From contig JACTVC010000034.1 of NCBI GenBank assembly GCA_018417955.1, forward strand, positions 248,001-312,000: a stretch of 64,000 nt of DNA, written 5' to 3'. Source of the DNA: Laccaria trichodermophora. Taxonomy: Eukaryota > Basidiomycota > Agaricomycetes > Agaricales > Hydnangiaceae. Both the position numbers and the translations under genes were made by a program. Shown piece after piece: positions 1-11,533 of the stretch. Within the stretch, counting starts at the first letter, position 1. Each line of letters opens with the position of its first letter. The notes under the pieces were generated by a model. It saw only the letters and a program-made list of their open reading frames with translations. It ran no database searches and had not been told where the DNA came from.

Positions 1-290
1 ATACAATTAAATGTCAGCTGAACATAAAATTGAGTGCAACTTTGTTATGAAAATCAATGTCTTTTGCTCATAAATTTGAATGACAATCTATCATGGATTG
101 GAGTGTCAGCCTCTCGTCAAATTGAGTGTCAATTTCCCATCAAAATGAGTGATTTCAATGTCGCTTCGAGTGATTTTCGCAAACTAGAATTATGGTTAAA
201 ATCACTCAATACTGTCACTCATTCTGAGCATATATGTCACTGACTTTACTGAGCAATTTTCACTCAATCTAGGTGTTTTTCCTTCCCACA
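1..290. repeat. Array of short GAGTG / CACTC motifs
   Basis: About nine copies of a short motif built around GAGTG, with its complement CACTC, lie in the first 290 bases. They follow AAATT or AAAAT in several places and occur in both orientations. No reading frame of note crosses them. Clusters of short motifs in both orientations are typical of the subterminal regions of DNA transposons, where transposase binds, but the end of any such element would lie outside the window. That identity is inference. Confidence 0.4.
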
Positions 291-1139
291 GTGCACATGT
301 TTTTTGATTACATGATGTTGCTTGTCAATACAGTTAGTTCCAAATAGAAGACATCATAAACATAATCTTGAATCTGCTTCAAGACGCTCCTGTAATCATG
401 TATGTCAATATAATTTAAACTTTCTGTTGACCTAAGCAAGGGGGCCCCGGGATTTCAGAAACAACACGGGGTAGATTTTTTTTTGTAAGCTGTCTGTGAC
501 GTCCCCCCCCCCCATTGCTCCTTCTAAATAAGGTATGTTTTCGTCCAAAAAGGGTATGTTTTTCCCACCACTCCTTTGAAGAAATTTCTGGCTGGTGGGC
601 CATGAACCCATGAACCTTAAAATGAATTACTGCTCCCTTTTCAGGTGTACAAATCCAGCTTTTTTTCAATTTTACTTTTGCCATGCAATTCTGAGCTGAG
701 CAAGAAAATTGGGAGGGATGACAGATTTTTCATTTCCCTTACACACTGACTTCCATGGTAAGTTATCAACTGTTCAACTGCATTGGAGGTGCCGTTGATG
801 CATCTAGCATTGCTACAGGGCCCCAAATATAGATTTTCAAAGCTTATATACTAAATTTTGTTAAGGCCTGCCAGAGGTCCCCCCCCCACCTACCTCGGGT
901 CATGGGTCGACATCCTGGGGCCCCCTTGGACCTAACATAATCAAACTTCACATCACATCATCCATGTCTTTTGTTCTCTTTTCACCATCATCAACTATCA
1001 TACCAATTCATGATACACAATGTCTAGTAGGTTCAAATTTGTTTTGCTTTGATCTATGTTAGACACTAAGCTCTTTCTACTTGCAGACAAGATTTCAATA
1101 ACAGTGAGTGTGTAGTTATATGAGTATGAACATATCTCA
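291..1139. other. AT-rich stretch without a recognisable gene
   Basis: No gene is visible. The stretch contains C-homopolymer runs near 507-516 and 879-887 and short frames broken by stops. It probably belongs to the same decayed transposon-derived region as its surroundings. Confidence 0.5.
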
Positions 1140-1700
1140 ATTGTCTTTTAGACAGCAGACATACAAAGGGTGTTGGGATGCTCAGAGGCATTTTCTAGGC
1201 ATTGGAAGGTGAGTGTAACCATTGTGTTTTGACTGTCTCACACTGACATGCTTATTTCTTGTTTTTCTCTTCAAGGAAACCCTCAGGGAGGTGATGCAAA
1301 AACATCTCAATTGCAGCAGAACATTTGATGATCAACTTGATAACATCAAGACATGTGAAGAGAAAGTAAGTTGTTTTTGATGATAGAACTTTTTTTTTCC
1401 TTTTTCAGTCATCATTCATTGGTGTGTTTTCAGGCATGGGCGCAGTATCTGAACCTCCTCATAACTGGGGATGCTAAAAAGGCGAAAGGAACTGGCCCTT
1501 GTCTATATGCAAAAGATGTTCAATAACAACAGACATAACCGTTCATGGACCAATTCAGGAGGTGGGGCAATGGTTCCTCTTGACAGTCCTAAGGTGTGTC
1601 AATTGAAAAAGGTAACATTTAGTATGTTAATGGATAATGCACACCTTTTAGAATACTACAAGGCAATGGTTGGGATGAGATAGTCATCAGACTTCATGAA
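1140..1700 (+). pseudogene. Relic of a spliced protein-coding gene, family unknown
   Basis: Coding-like blocks are separated by good fungal introns. One block ends at GGAAGGTGAGTG near 1208, the next starts after TTCAAG near 1276 and ends at AAAGTAAG near 1366, and a third starts after TTTTCAG near 1434. The blocks read as parts of one polypeptide (for example KHLNCSRTFDDQLDNIKTC, then AWAQYLNLL), but the frame is lost by about 1525, where a stop falls and the sensible frame shifts. A related block lies near 2050-2120 (AYMQKIFSSDK compared with VYMQKMFNNNR). I do not recognise the family. A transposon-associated or lineage-specific protein is possible. Confidence 0.4.
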
Positions 1701-2886
1701 GACTGACTTTGTATTTGCAGGAGGTTGATGCAAATTCAGATATGGAGGACCATTTGTGACATGTCAAAGCAGTGATGTATCTTCCCCTGTTATCCCAATT
1801 TCCACTGCCCATTGCTGCCTGGGTTAATGTTTTTTCAGTATGTAGTTTCATAACTGATGTTGTGTTGAGTGTGGTGACAAATATTGGGCAGGGTTTAGGA
1901 TGGAGGGAAGCATAAGAGAGTGAGCCATACCAAGTGCAGGCTGATGATGTCATCAAATCCAAAGAAGAAGTACATTGTATTTGTTCTTTGGTTTATGTGG
2001 CATTCATACAAGCTTTCACCATTCTGGGTGCTGTATCCAAAGCTTTTTCACAACAGAGATGTCAGCACCCCAATGCAGAAAGCAGTTGCACATGCTTACA
2101 TGCAAAAGATATTTTCAAGTGACAAGCACAGACATAAGGTAAGGGAAAAAATATGGGTAGAAGGAAGAACATTTCCAAGGTGCATAAACATCACAACATT
2201 TCTTCAGTGCATAAATGTCTACTGTTATCATTCAGATGACATAAACACATACCAAGGTCACAGAAGACTACACATCCTAAATCTTGACTGATACAAGTTT
2301 GAGTAGATCAAACAAAACAAGTCTTCATTGAGGATGATTTTGGGAGGTGATAATCAGCCAAATTGCCGCAGACCAGCCCCAGACACCATCCAGCAAAACC
2401 CATCCCTGAATGTGGCACCAAACATCAATAATCGCCCCAGACGTTTCAGATTGGCACCATATCAACATCCCAAAATTCTTCCTTCTATTGAGACATGAGG
2501 AGCAAACGAAAATATTCAGCTCAGGATGAGGCCAAGTGAGGTTAGAGTTTTCTGCATGATGCTGAAACACATCTAACTCCTGGAGGAACAGGCCACACAA
2601 AACACAAACACTCCCTTGAACACAACACATGAAAACCCTCAAGAACATTGCAAGCCAGCAATGTGCAACTTTAATCCATCAAAATATGGTCACACCAACA
2701 CAGTACCATCTTCCACACAGTGCAACACTGCCTACAACTGCAACTCTAGCTCCAGATGAAGACCACGTTGAAATAAAATGTTTCCTTGCTGCTTGCAATC
2801 TGCCTATGACTCATTTTATGCCAAAACTCATCGCATTTGGGTGTAACAGCCAAGTAACAGCAAAAAGTTTCTGTGAGGTCTTTATT
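1701..2886. other. Decayed coding-like sequence, no intact gene
   Basis: Short open frames occur near 1920-2290 and 2629-2898. One repeats a motif from the relic just upstream. Another (ending KSFCEVFIVPL) resembles, in inverted orientation, the frame just beyond 4410. Nothing here is complete enough to call a gene. Confidence 0.4.
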
Positions 2887-3124
2887 GTCCCCCTATGATT
2901 CCTGCCAAGCTCTGCCCAAGCTCTGCCAAGCTTGGGTGGTTTTCAGACATAGAGCATCCATATTGGATTGGCAGGAGCGTCACAGCTGAGCTCTGCAGGA
3001 CTCAGGCCAGTCCTGAGGACTGAGATTTCACCTCATCCAGGACTGGGGTGCATTGAATAGGTCACATGACCTTATACAGCTAATCTCACGTGGAAGGTTA
3101 AACATAACAGTAATGTCACAACAT

Positions 3125-3790
3125 GTGACATCACTTTCTCTTCTTCAACCACCACGACGACAACCCGACGACGACCATGACGTGACACCCAACGTCAACG
3201 CCAACCCACGACCACCTGAAAAACGAAGACGCATGCCCACAAACGAAGGTCCACTGCCCAAACGGTGACGAATGTGCCCAGACGACCACAAACGGATGCC
3301 CACACATGAAAACGGCCGCCACCGCCCACGAAAACCACCACCACCACCTCGAAACGCCCACCACCATCCCGGAATGACCGCAGGCACCCACGAACGGAAG
3401 CACATGGAAACCAGGTGCCACGTCGCTGCCATGGCAGCGATGTGGCACCATTTGCCCCACACGCTGACAACACGCCAACAACGGAACGGAGTGAGGCCAC
3501 GACGACAAGGCCGTGGGATGATGACAAGGGGCAAACGACGCAAGGACACACGACGCAAGGACACAACAACGAGGAGGACATGACACGACGTGAGCGCCGT
3601 GCTCACAAATGAAGATGAGCGCGCACGGACGAAAACGAGCATGCACGAAGGAAACCGACCGCCCACGTAGGACAATGACCGCCCCCTGCACGAAGACGAC
3701 CGACCGCCCACGTATCACGACGGAATCCAGGTGCCACGTCGCCGTCGGCGACGTGGCAATTAAATGACGAAGGACGTCGTTGATTTCTAG
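3125..3790. repeat. T-poor, ACG-rich segment with palindromes
   Basis: The plus strand here is nearly free of T and is built from CACGACGA-like words. It includes a palindrome at 3731-3757 (12-base arms starting TGCCACGTCGCC, 3-base loop) and a weaker one near 3416-3450 (CCACGTCGCTGCCATGGCAG). Long frames on both strands are by-products of this composition. A segment of the same character lies at about 14330-14560, suggesting a dispersed repeat family. Confidence 0.5.
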
Positions 3791-3804
3791 GGCACCATGT
3801 GAGT

Positions 3805-4105
3805 ACCCCCCCCATTGTCTCCCCCTCCATCACACCATACCACCCCTCCCTCCATCACACCCCTCCCTCCATCACTCACCCTCCCTCCATCACTCACCCT
3901 CCCTCCATCAACCCCCTCTCTCACCCAACCATCCCACCATGCCCTCCCCCCTCCCTTTCATCCTCAGTGTACCAGTCCCTCCCCCCTCCCATTCATGCCT
4001 TTCTATCACACTCTCTGCCTTCCACCCCTCTCCACCACACTCTCTGCTCTCCATCCCTCTCACCACACTCTCTGCCCACCATTCCCTCCCCCCTTTCCTT
4101 TCAAT
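3805..4105. repeat. Polypyrimidine minisatellite
   Basis: About 300 bases of almost pure C and T with A, built on a unit close to CCCTCCATCACTCACC. The tract is best ordered at 3840-3910 and degenerates to the right. It produces three overlapping Pro/Ser/His frames that are not genes. Confidence 0.85.
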
Positions 4106-4410
4106 GTAGTAGATAGATAGTTTTATGTAGTTTTATTGAATATACAATTCTCCCATTACAATCCTAACTATCTGAGAAATTATGAGATCAAGTTATTGAA
4201 GTGATCAGGTTATTAAAGTTGTTTTATTAAGCCACATGTTATGATTCATCTGGAATTTTCAATAATCTACTCTGGTCCAGCAAAAATCCTGCTGAACTCT
4301 GTCCCAGTCCTGCTGAGTTTGGCAGAGCTTGGCAGGACTCTGCAGAGTTCTGAGGATTCCTGAGGATTCCTGCAGGACTCTGGCCAGTCCTGCAGGATTC
4401 ATAGGGGGAC

Positions 4411-4880
4411 TGAGAAGTACAGAGTTTCTGTTAGCCATCAGCAAGTTGCCTGACCACATCATTAAATGCTTCTTGATGTCAGCTTCTTCATTCCCTGGAG
4501 GTGAATTTACACAGATGGACATTTTTGTGCTTGCAAATCACTTCCACATGTACTACAACTATTGCTCCAGCTCCTAATACTTAACCCTACTGTTGGTAAC
4601 AAAATTTTGATGCAAAGGACCATTGCCTTGGTGTGATAAGTACCATCAGGAACTAGTAATACAACATGAACAATACAAGAAAAGAGAAAGAACCACACTA
4701 GGGACAAAGCTGAAAGTGTGTTATGTAAGAAAAATTTCCCTTTCAGGTGAAAGGGCGTACATGGTGGAGGTGCAGTGTCTAAGTTAGGCAACCCCATGAC
4801 TTGTTTCTCATGACTTATCTGATCTTCCCACATTTGCAATCTAGATAACAGAAGAAAAGTGGATGGAGGTCATTTCTGAA
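4411..4880. other. Low-complexity stretch, no gene seen
   Basis: Short frames on both strands have no recognisable content. The first 100 bases may be the inverted counterpart of sequence left of 2887. Confidence 0.4.
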
Positions 4881-5342
4881 TTATATATATGATCCCCCTT
4901 TGGGTGGATTTGTAACAACCTCTACCATCATGCCAAGGTTCTCAATTTCTGCTGACCCGACATTGGGGATATTTATCTGCAGATTGGAGGTCAAGAGGGG
5001 GATGATGCCATGGTTGATATTAATGGGCAATTGGATGTTTGCAGTTAAGCAATTAACATTGGCAGTGCTGAGGCCAGTCCAGCCAAGAGGGCCAGTGACT
5101 CTGATGTAGCTGAAATTATTGACAGGTACATCATGTCCTGCAATGTGGGGGCTACAACAGAGGTTTTTTAACAGAAATTCGTGTATGCAGCTGCCTTCAA
5201 CAAAGGAGATAGAAAGGACAGCTAATGTTGTGGTGACAAGCATAGAGGTAAATGGTGAAGTTGTGAGAACCATGGAGCAAACTGGGTGGAAAGCACCAAG
5301 GCTGTAGACTGGTGCTGCAACAGAACTGAAAGAGAAGGGCAA
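4881..5342 (-). pseudogene. Alpha-carbonic anhydrase fragment (N-terminal half)
   Basis: The minus-strand frame carries a hydrophobic leader followed by NFSYIRVTGPLGWTGL, ANVNCLTANIQLPININHG and NIPNVGSAEIENLG. These line up with NFSYIGVTGPLGWAGL, VQSPINIEHD and NIPNVKSAEFENLG of the complete enzyme at 53249-54144. The QSPINI signature is altered to QLPINI. The frame stops before the zinc-binding HFH block, and nothing further is found downstream. It is a diverged 5' fragment of the same secreted family, lying in AT-rich repeat DNA, and most likely a dead copy. Confidence 0.75.
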
Positions 5343-6399
5343 TAAAATGAAAAGATGAGATGGATTTATATTTAAATTGGAAAGAAGCCTTCCTCAAGGC
5401 AGCTTGGAATTCACTCAACATAAACACCAATCTGAAAGGATGAAAGCACCTGGTACACAATGAAAAGGGTGACTGTGGCAGATGAATGTAAACCAAAAGA
5501 ATTCAGGGATAATAATGTTTTGGGTGACAAGAGAAAGCCTGTGGTTGAAGTTGTGGCTCCAGGGATGTTCAAACTTGTTGGAGTGCCATAAAAATGACAA
5601 GAAGAATGTCTGGCTGTGAGTACAAGTTGTACAATATTTGTGAAGGACATGGAGCCAGTGACCTTGACATCAATGCTTTTTCAAGGATGATCAAATGGAA
5701 GGCTGTTTGAAGGATCTGTTTTAGATTTAACCTGGAGACATGGGAAAAGGAAAGTCACCAAGATGCACAAAAGTGTGTGACCTAAATTCATTTTGTTTTT
5801 TCATTGAGTGCCGGTAAGAGCAAGAAGTTACAATAAATGCACCAAGGACATTCAGGGTCACTGCTAATATTCATGCCTCATTTCCAATGTCATGAAAGGC
5901 ATTTATCAACCAGTAAGCACATGTCAACATCATGTGCAATACATGAGGTGGGGCACTATGCCACTGCCTTGTCATTTCCATTACTTTTCACCATGAGTCT
6001 ATGTGGCAAACTTAAAGGTGGCCATAACAAGCCATTAAGGTATCTATTTCTACACCCTCAAAATTTTCAGCTGACATGGATGTGCGGAATGGAATACAAA
6101 ATTTAACCATGGGCAGCAGTAAGAGTGATGTGTTCAAGAGCCACTGTAATTTCCTTTCATTCTCAGACAAAAGTCCTGAAGAGTGATCTCCTAATAATAC
6201 ATACCATAAATAGACAGGCACATATTATGATGTCAGCCCTTTGAACTTTCTGAAGATCAATGACTCAACTTGTGTGTGAAGGTGTCTCATGGAAGTCTCA
6301 CTCTTACTTTGTTGCTGACATCGCACTTCTTTCAACAGCTTTCAAAAAGACATCCAATCTTTGGTGAGACTCAATAAGATGCCTACAGTAGGTGGGAGT
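5343..6399. other. AT-rich stretch without a gene
   Basis: Only short frames without recognisable content. Bases from about 6330 resemble the flank near 19010-19060 of the F-box array (a shared GTGGGACTCAA-like string), so repeat sequence from that array may begin here. Confidence 0.4.
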
Positions 6400-7966
6400 G
6401 CTGCCGTTCAATTTCAAAATTCAATTTCTGATGAACTGAGGTGATGGAACCCTAACCTGACCCATAAAAGGGTCATGTGACCTATACACATATAAGTAGT
6501 ATTTGGCTGTCTACCAACGCTGTGTGCTTGCTTTGCATCATGCAAAACCTTGCTGCTGTTCCATGTACAGGCAGAATTAGAACCAATTATATGTCTATTT
6601 AACCTAATACTTAAAAAATCATGCAATTAAGGCATCTGAATTCATAAAGTAAGCAGAGTCCACTTCAAAATTGAGCAGAAGTTGATTCTCATCATATCTT
6701 TTGACTCAAGTATGATATGAGAGGGAAATCAGTTTGATAGCAATTGAAGAGAGGGTCCCAGAATCTAAATTGTCAAGCCTGCTGGGAATTGAACTTTCCA
6801 GAGAATGTCTATCTACCATTTAAATATTTAAGTTTCATCTGGAGGGGATATACTCATAATATTTTGTTACTAAATATACTGATTCAATAACAAGCCACTG
6901 CTCATCATGCCTTGGTGCACATTATAAATTTACTCTCCATATTTTGTTTGTCATCCCCCTGTCATGAGGACACTTAGTCCACCATGCTTGGTCTTTATCA
7001 AAGGCTGTTTCTGTGGTATTGGGAGTCAGTATAATTAAATCCTCCTTCTTTCCTGCTACATTCATTCCCCATCATCTCTTGTCTTGTGATATTGATTTAT
7101 GAATGGTACATCGTACCTTTGTTCTATCAACACATGGTTATTTTTGATGTTGATTTGGAGTCAAATTACTGTAGCTATCTATCTGTAAACTCAAAGCTGA
7201 TATATTTCATTTACAAGTACACAAGAGAATGGATAATAAATAAGATCCCATTAAATCAGCCCACATAAGTAGCTCATGATCACTACAGTCATTCATGTCA
7301 AATGACTGGGGAAATCAGCAAAAAAACTAAAGACTACTTTGCCTGATATATCTCAGCTTCTTGGTACATCCATTGTAATGTTCATCATGGTCATCAATAT
7401 ATTATTAATGCCCTGTTCTTTAGGAAACTGATCAGCTTTTGTTGTAATGAAAAATAGATCCTAGCCATCAATTTCATTTTTAAATACTTGAAAGAAGTTC
7501 CACTTCCTCAAATGTTGAGGTTGCTAAAGCTGCTCAGCAGTGGGTGAGCTTCAAGTTCAAATATCAACAGCAAAAACTGTGTTCCAACTCTGTTCTGGAA
7601 CAGAAACAATAAATGATTCCACTGTCCACTGCAAAGTGATGATGAGGTGAGATGGGTATGGTGATTAACAAGTGAAATGATACCAGTGGATGTTTTATTT
7701 GACAAAGATGGATTGGCAAACCAATCATGCTGCCCAAACTTGAAGACCATGGAGAAGAGCCACTAGTAAATATTCTATGCTAATTACATGAATTTGTATA
7801 CCTTAATGGATTTTGCGCGACGCGAGCCCAGCGTGCAGTGTTCATAGACAGATCCGTATATGTCACGTGACCTCATTTATGGGTCAAAATCTGCACCTAG
7901 GTTGGGGTTAGGGCTCCATCACAGAAATCAGAAATCAAATTTCGAAATTGAACCGTGGCGCTCCCG
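6400..7966. mobile_element. AT-rich segment bounded by long imperfect inverted repeats
   Basis: The reverse complement of about 6395-6492 aligns with about 7851-7966. Shared blocks are GTCAC[A/G]TGACC, TTATGGGTCA, GGTTAGGG[T/C]TCCATCAC, CAGAAAT..AATTT, GAAATTGAAC and CTCCC[A/G]CC. Between the arms are about 1.35 kb of AT-rich sequence with no transposase frame. It looks like a non-autonomous element with arms near 100 bp, or two inverted copies of a dispersed repeat. No target duplication was identified. Confidence 0.5.
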
Positions 7967-8328
7967 CCGACCCTAGACGCCTGCAAGGAGCAGCCTTTGC
8001 CATTGCGACCAACGAATTATGATGTTAAAGCGATAGTAAAGAACGCTTGTTGGATGGGCGGCTGATCATCGATCATGGGTATACTACGTAGAGTACCAGA
8101 AAGAGGGCGTTGACCCGAACTCCTGACTTCACCAAGCGACAACACTTTTCATTGTCTCCTTTTCCGCCTCCACATTTTACGGATATGCTGCCTCTGAGAG
8201 TGTTCCTACACTCCTCTCTACAATTTGAACCACTCTCCAATGACGCGGACTTGGTTGTTTAATTTCGTGATGTCTTCGATTTCAGTGACAATAAATCATC
8301 AATTAATGAGTAGGAAGTCGTTTCAAAC
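7967..8328. other. 3' flank of F-box copy 1
   Basis: Bases about 8165-8328 are recognisably repeated downstream of all five F-box genes (about 15590, 19270, 24240 and 29370). The shared landmarks are a TCCTACACTCC-like string, CACCCTCCAATCA and GACAATAAAT. Bases 7990-8110 also match 19075-19180. This is the 3' end and downstream part of the duplicated unit. Confidence 0.6.
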
Positions 8329-10960
8329 TTACTTATCAAGTATATGACATTTCAGAGGGTCAATTTTCCAGAGACGGTTAACCGTTTCTGGGCAGCTTCT
8401 ACATTGATAGGTCTCTGGTGGTTCTAGTCCGACACAAATACGCTTGCGGGGAGGGGTCAACTTTCGCCTGTCGTATATTACGTCAACGTCGACGCGAGGG
8501 CGATCAATGGAATGCCTCAAAACCCGGCATGTCAAAAGTTTCTCCACCGCAGAAATAGATATATACGTACTCGTCTTTGGCGTGGCGAAGCGCATTCGTC
8601 CTTGTCGTTGCTTCATCGTAGTGCTCAGAACAGCGGTTACAACACCAGACATGGTGCGCTGGATTCGGAAAGGGTTGTTCACGTCTTTTGATACATTCCG
8701 TAGCCTCTGCCGTTAGAAGTGCCCAATACGTACCGGAGCGGTGGGAATCCGTGTTCTCCAGCTGAATCACATGAGAAATCTATCCGAATCTAGGATTAGC
8801 TTTGGGTATCATGAACATCGCATGACTTACACATTCCCTCCACGTCAAGGCCTGGCGAGCAAGCACTCCTGGGTTCCAAGAAACGTTGCATCCCTCGCAA
8901 AAAAACCGCGCATCTCTTGAGTCCAGATCATTGACAGTCGCTGTTTTCGGGTCCATACCCAGAAGATCAACTAACGCGAGTGCGTTGGCTCTGCCCGCAA
9001 TGCTAAATCGAAAGACGAACTGTGAATCAACGCATTTAAAATGAGAACGAAGGTCTTTCAAGCCAATCAAGATCGAAGCGAGGCGTCTGATCCCGTCAGC
9101 TTCGCAAGAAGCGCAAACGAAGACATTCACAGCAAGGTCCAAGTTCTTATACGGGGATTCTAGCCTGGCATAGATATCACTTTCATGAACCTGCATCCAA
9201 GAATCGAGGAAAGGCGCCAGGTGACTTTGTACTAGTTCCTCCGGAAGGTCTCCAACTTCACTTGATTCCAAGGCAATGAAAGCCGCAAAAGGCTCGCGCT
9301 CATAGATTGCTTCCACGTTTGGCAAATTTGGCCACGACGTTGGAGGAAGTGTCTTTTGGTGAGTGCGATATCGGTCACCCACTACCTTCTGCCTTTGGAA
9401 GATCAAAGACCGTCGCTGTTTTTCCAGTCTATCGATCTTGTGGGCTTCGGAAGTTCGCAGCAGTTCAAAAGCAAGCCGCTTGTAAGCTCAATTTAGATTT
9501 CAGATAGAATACGTTGCGAGAGGAGAAGCTTGAGCTTACAACGATAGTTAAATTTGAATCTTTCTCTGTATAAATATTGATCAAGAAGCAGGCCTAATGC
9601 GATATCTAGATGCACTTGATCGTGGCCGCGACGTAAAAGGACAGAAGAATGGCTGATACCAAAGTCAGTCCTTGTCATCTCTGATGATGTACGTCAGATG
9701 AGATACCGTTTGATCAATTGCTTCATGTTATCCTCGTGTTCCTCCGTAACTTGATTGCCCATCTGAACCATAAGTTCATTGGCCCTCTTTGATTCCTGTC
9801 CTTGAACATCAGCAGGGTGTATTTAATGAGGGGCGCCGTATATCACCTCAAGGCCACGAATTGCGTTGGCTATTTCCAAGGTTTTGAAACCCTCGAATTC
9901 TAGGGATGCCCCGTCCATACCAGAAGAGGTTCTCGAGTTGAAAAAGACAAAGCACGTAGTCATGTTGTTGATATCCCATGACAGATATCTTGGCTCCTCG
10001 TCGTAATCCCAAATGTTTGGGTAAAACCTTGGATCTAGTTTTAGCACTTAATCGTGAGATCATGTCATGAGATAGAAGGAAAAATACCTCGTCGATAAGA
10101 AGGAGGGATGCATTTCCAGAATGGATCTACGTCCTCTCCGAGCCCAAGTTCAATGCTAGAGATCCCAAAATACATATCATCCTGCATTTTTGAAAAGCAC
10201 CTCCAAGTAAGTCCGAAGACCTCACTGAATACATCATCCGCTCACCATACAGAACTGGCAAAAGCGGCGTCGAAAATGAAAATCAATCATGGCGCCCTTC
10301 CGCCCGCAATACTGTCCCAACAGTCAGTATTTTTCAAACATCATAGTAAAACAGCCTACATCACACGTCGCCGGGCCAAACAGCATCGAAGCCCATCGCG
10401 GTTCAGAGATGTCCACAGGGCACGGCGGGAGAACATCAGAACACCTCTTGAACGCTTCCGTCCACACGGACGACGCCCTCCGATCCAAGAGCATACTCCT
10501 CAGCCTCTTCGTTGAACGTATAATGGAATAAAGGTCGATAGGATGGAGGAATTCAAAGATCTAGATGGCACGTGTTTCAATCAATCTGTCAACTAGGATA
10601 AGGCGAAATTCTGGGACGTCAAAACAGACCTCGAGAAGAAGTTCGATGGGAAGATCCAGAGCATAGGATACGTCCAGAGAGATTGTTCTTGAAGCCTTGA
10701 TCTCTGCCCTCCTCCGGCGTTTTATCGCAGCCGCGAACCAATTGCCTGAGATGCCAGTGGGCGATGAGTGTGATTTGTATTCCACATATTTTGCTCCTCA
10801 ACTCACCATTATGGAAAATTGGGCCAACGTTCATGTCAAATGGAAGAACCCGCTCGTAGACCTCGTCAAGCTCGCCGGCGCTCTCCAGGTCATTGAATGG
10901 CAGAATGCCAGCGTTCGGAAGGATCACTGTGAATTCGTCGACGTTTCCTCCGTACTCCAT
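8329..10960 (-). CDS. F-box protein, array copy 1
   Basis: Probably a substrate-recognition subunit of an SCF ubiquitin ligase; this is inferred from the F-box alone. Eleven exons join in frame. Exon 1 starts MEYGGNVDEFTVILPNAG. The F-box LDLPIELLLE is joined over an intron to IFEFLHPIDLYS, followed by SEPRWASMLFGPATCD and then YCGRKGAM...FCQFC, a CxxC...CxxC pair. The long C-terminal part has further Cys pairs (VCASC, FCEGC, CCNRC, CRSC) and ends CHILDK. An apparent in-frame TGA near 9488 lies in the intron that ends at TTGAG, so it does not break the protein. Copy 1 is the most diverged at its start. The distal end of the array lies beyond it. Confidence 0.8.
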
Positions 10961-11533
10961 CGTTTGGGGAACCTATATGCGCGAAGTTCGCAACGTTGCG
11001 AGTCAAAATCAAGCTTCAAGGGTTTGTAGAATGAGAGTGACTGACCTAAACAGTGAACGTTTGAACAAGCACCTAGGGGAGCTAGGCCCACAGAGTGACA
11101 GATGGGATTTGAACGATAGGAGTACAGTACACGTGACGAATGCTCAGTGCTCACACCAACGCGGTAATCGTTTCCACCAGCACCCTTCGGGAATCCACGA
11201 ACCATCGGCAAGAGAAGTTTATGGTAGCTCGCATCATCTCTTATCGGACAAAACAATCTTGCGTGAGTTCCATTGAATTTTCCTGTCTGTAGCAGGGTCC
11301 CATGCTTTTCACGCACCCAACTTCTACTCAGATCGCAACATCGCGCCCACTGGCAACAACCTCACAGAAATTGATTTGATACATTCAAATTTTCCTTCTC
11401 AGCTCTTCTCTACAAGTCACTTCACATCCTCCAATTGGCTCCCTTCTCAAAGTCTCCCAAACTTATCCAAAAGCGGCCTTCCATACCCCGGCTACCATAT
11501 ACATTAAATCAGTTCCTTCAACAAAAAACGATC
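10961..11533. other. Upstream region of F-box copy 1 and 3' flank of AKR1
   Basis: No gene. The part next to the F-box start is related to the upstream regions of the other copies and keeps one half (GTGACAG, at 11095) of the promoter palindrome seen in copies 2 and 3. The part near 11340-11530 resembles the stretch downstream of the second intact reductase. Confidence 0.5.

Larger units (their letters stand above)
2887..4410. mobile_element. Possible non-autonomous element with inverted terminal sequence
   Basis: Bases 2887-2906 start GTCCCCCTATGATTCCTGC. The reverse complement of 4391-4410 starts GTCCCCCTATGAATCCTGC, so the two ends match at 18 of 19 positions. Inward of both ends lie loose repeats of CAGGACTCTG/CCAGTCCTG. 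Between them sit a T-poor segment and a polypyrimidine tract, and no transposase frame. I could not find a clear target-site duplication, and some resemblance continues outside the ends, so this could instead be two inverted copies of a dispersed repeat. Confidence 0.4.

Noticed and set aside
3131..3718. A 195-codon minus-strand frame rich in Val, Cys, Trp and Arg
   Set aside because: It comes from the T-poor composition of the plus strand; other frames there are open as well and none shows domain-like text.
3780..4120. Three overlapping Pro/Ser/His-rich frames
   Set aside because: They are translations of the polypyrimidine minisatellite.
9480..9500. In-frame TGA in F-box copy 1 taken as a pseudogene lesion
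   Set aside because: It lies just before the AG acceptor TTGAG of an intron conserved in all five copies; the splice restores SYKRL.
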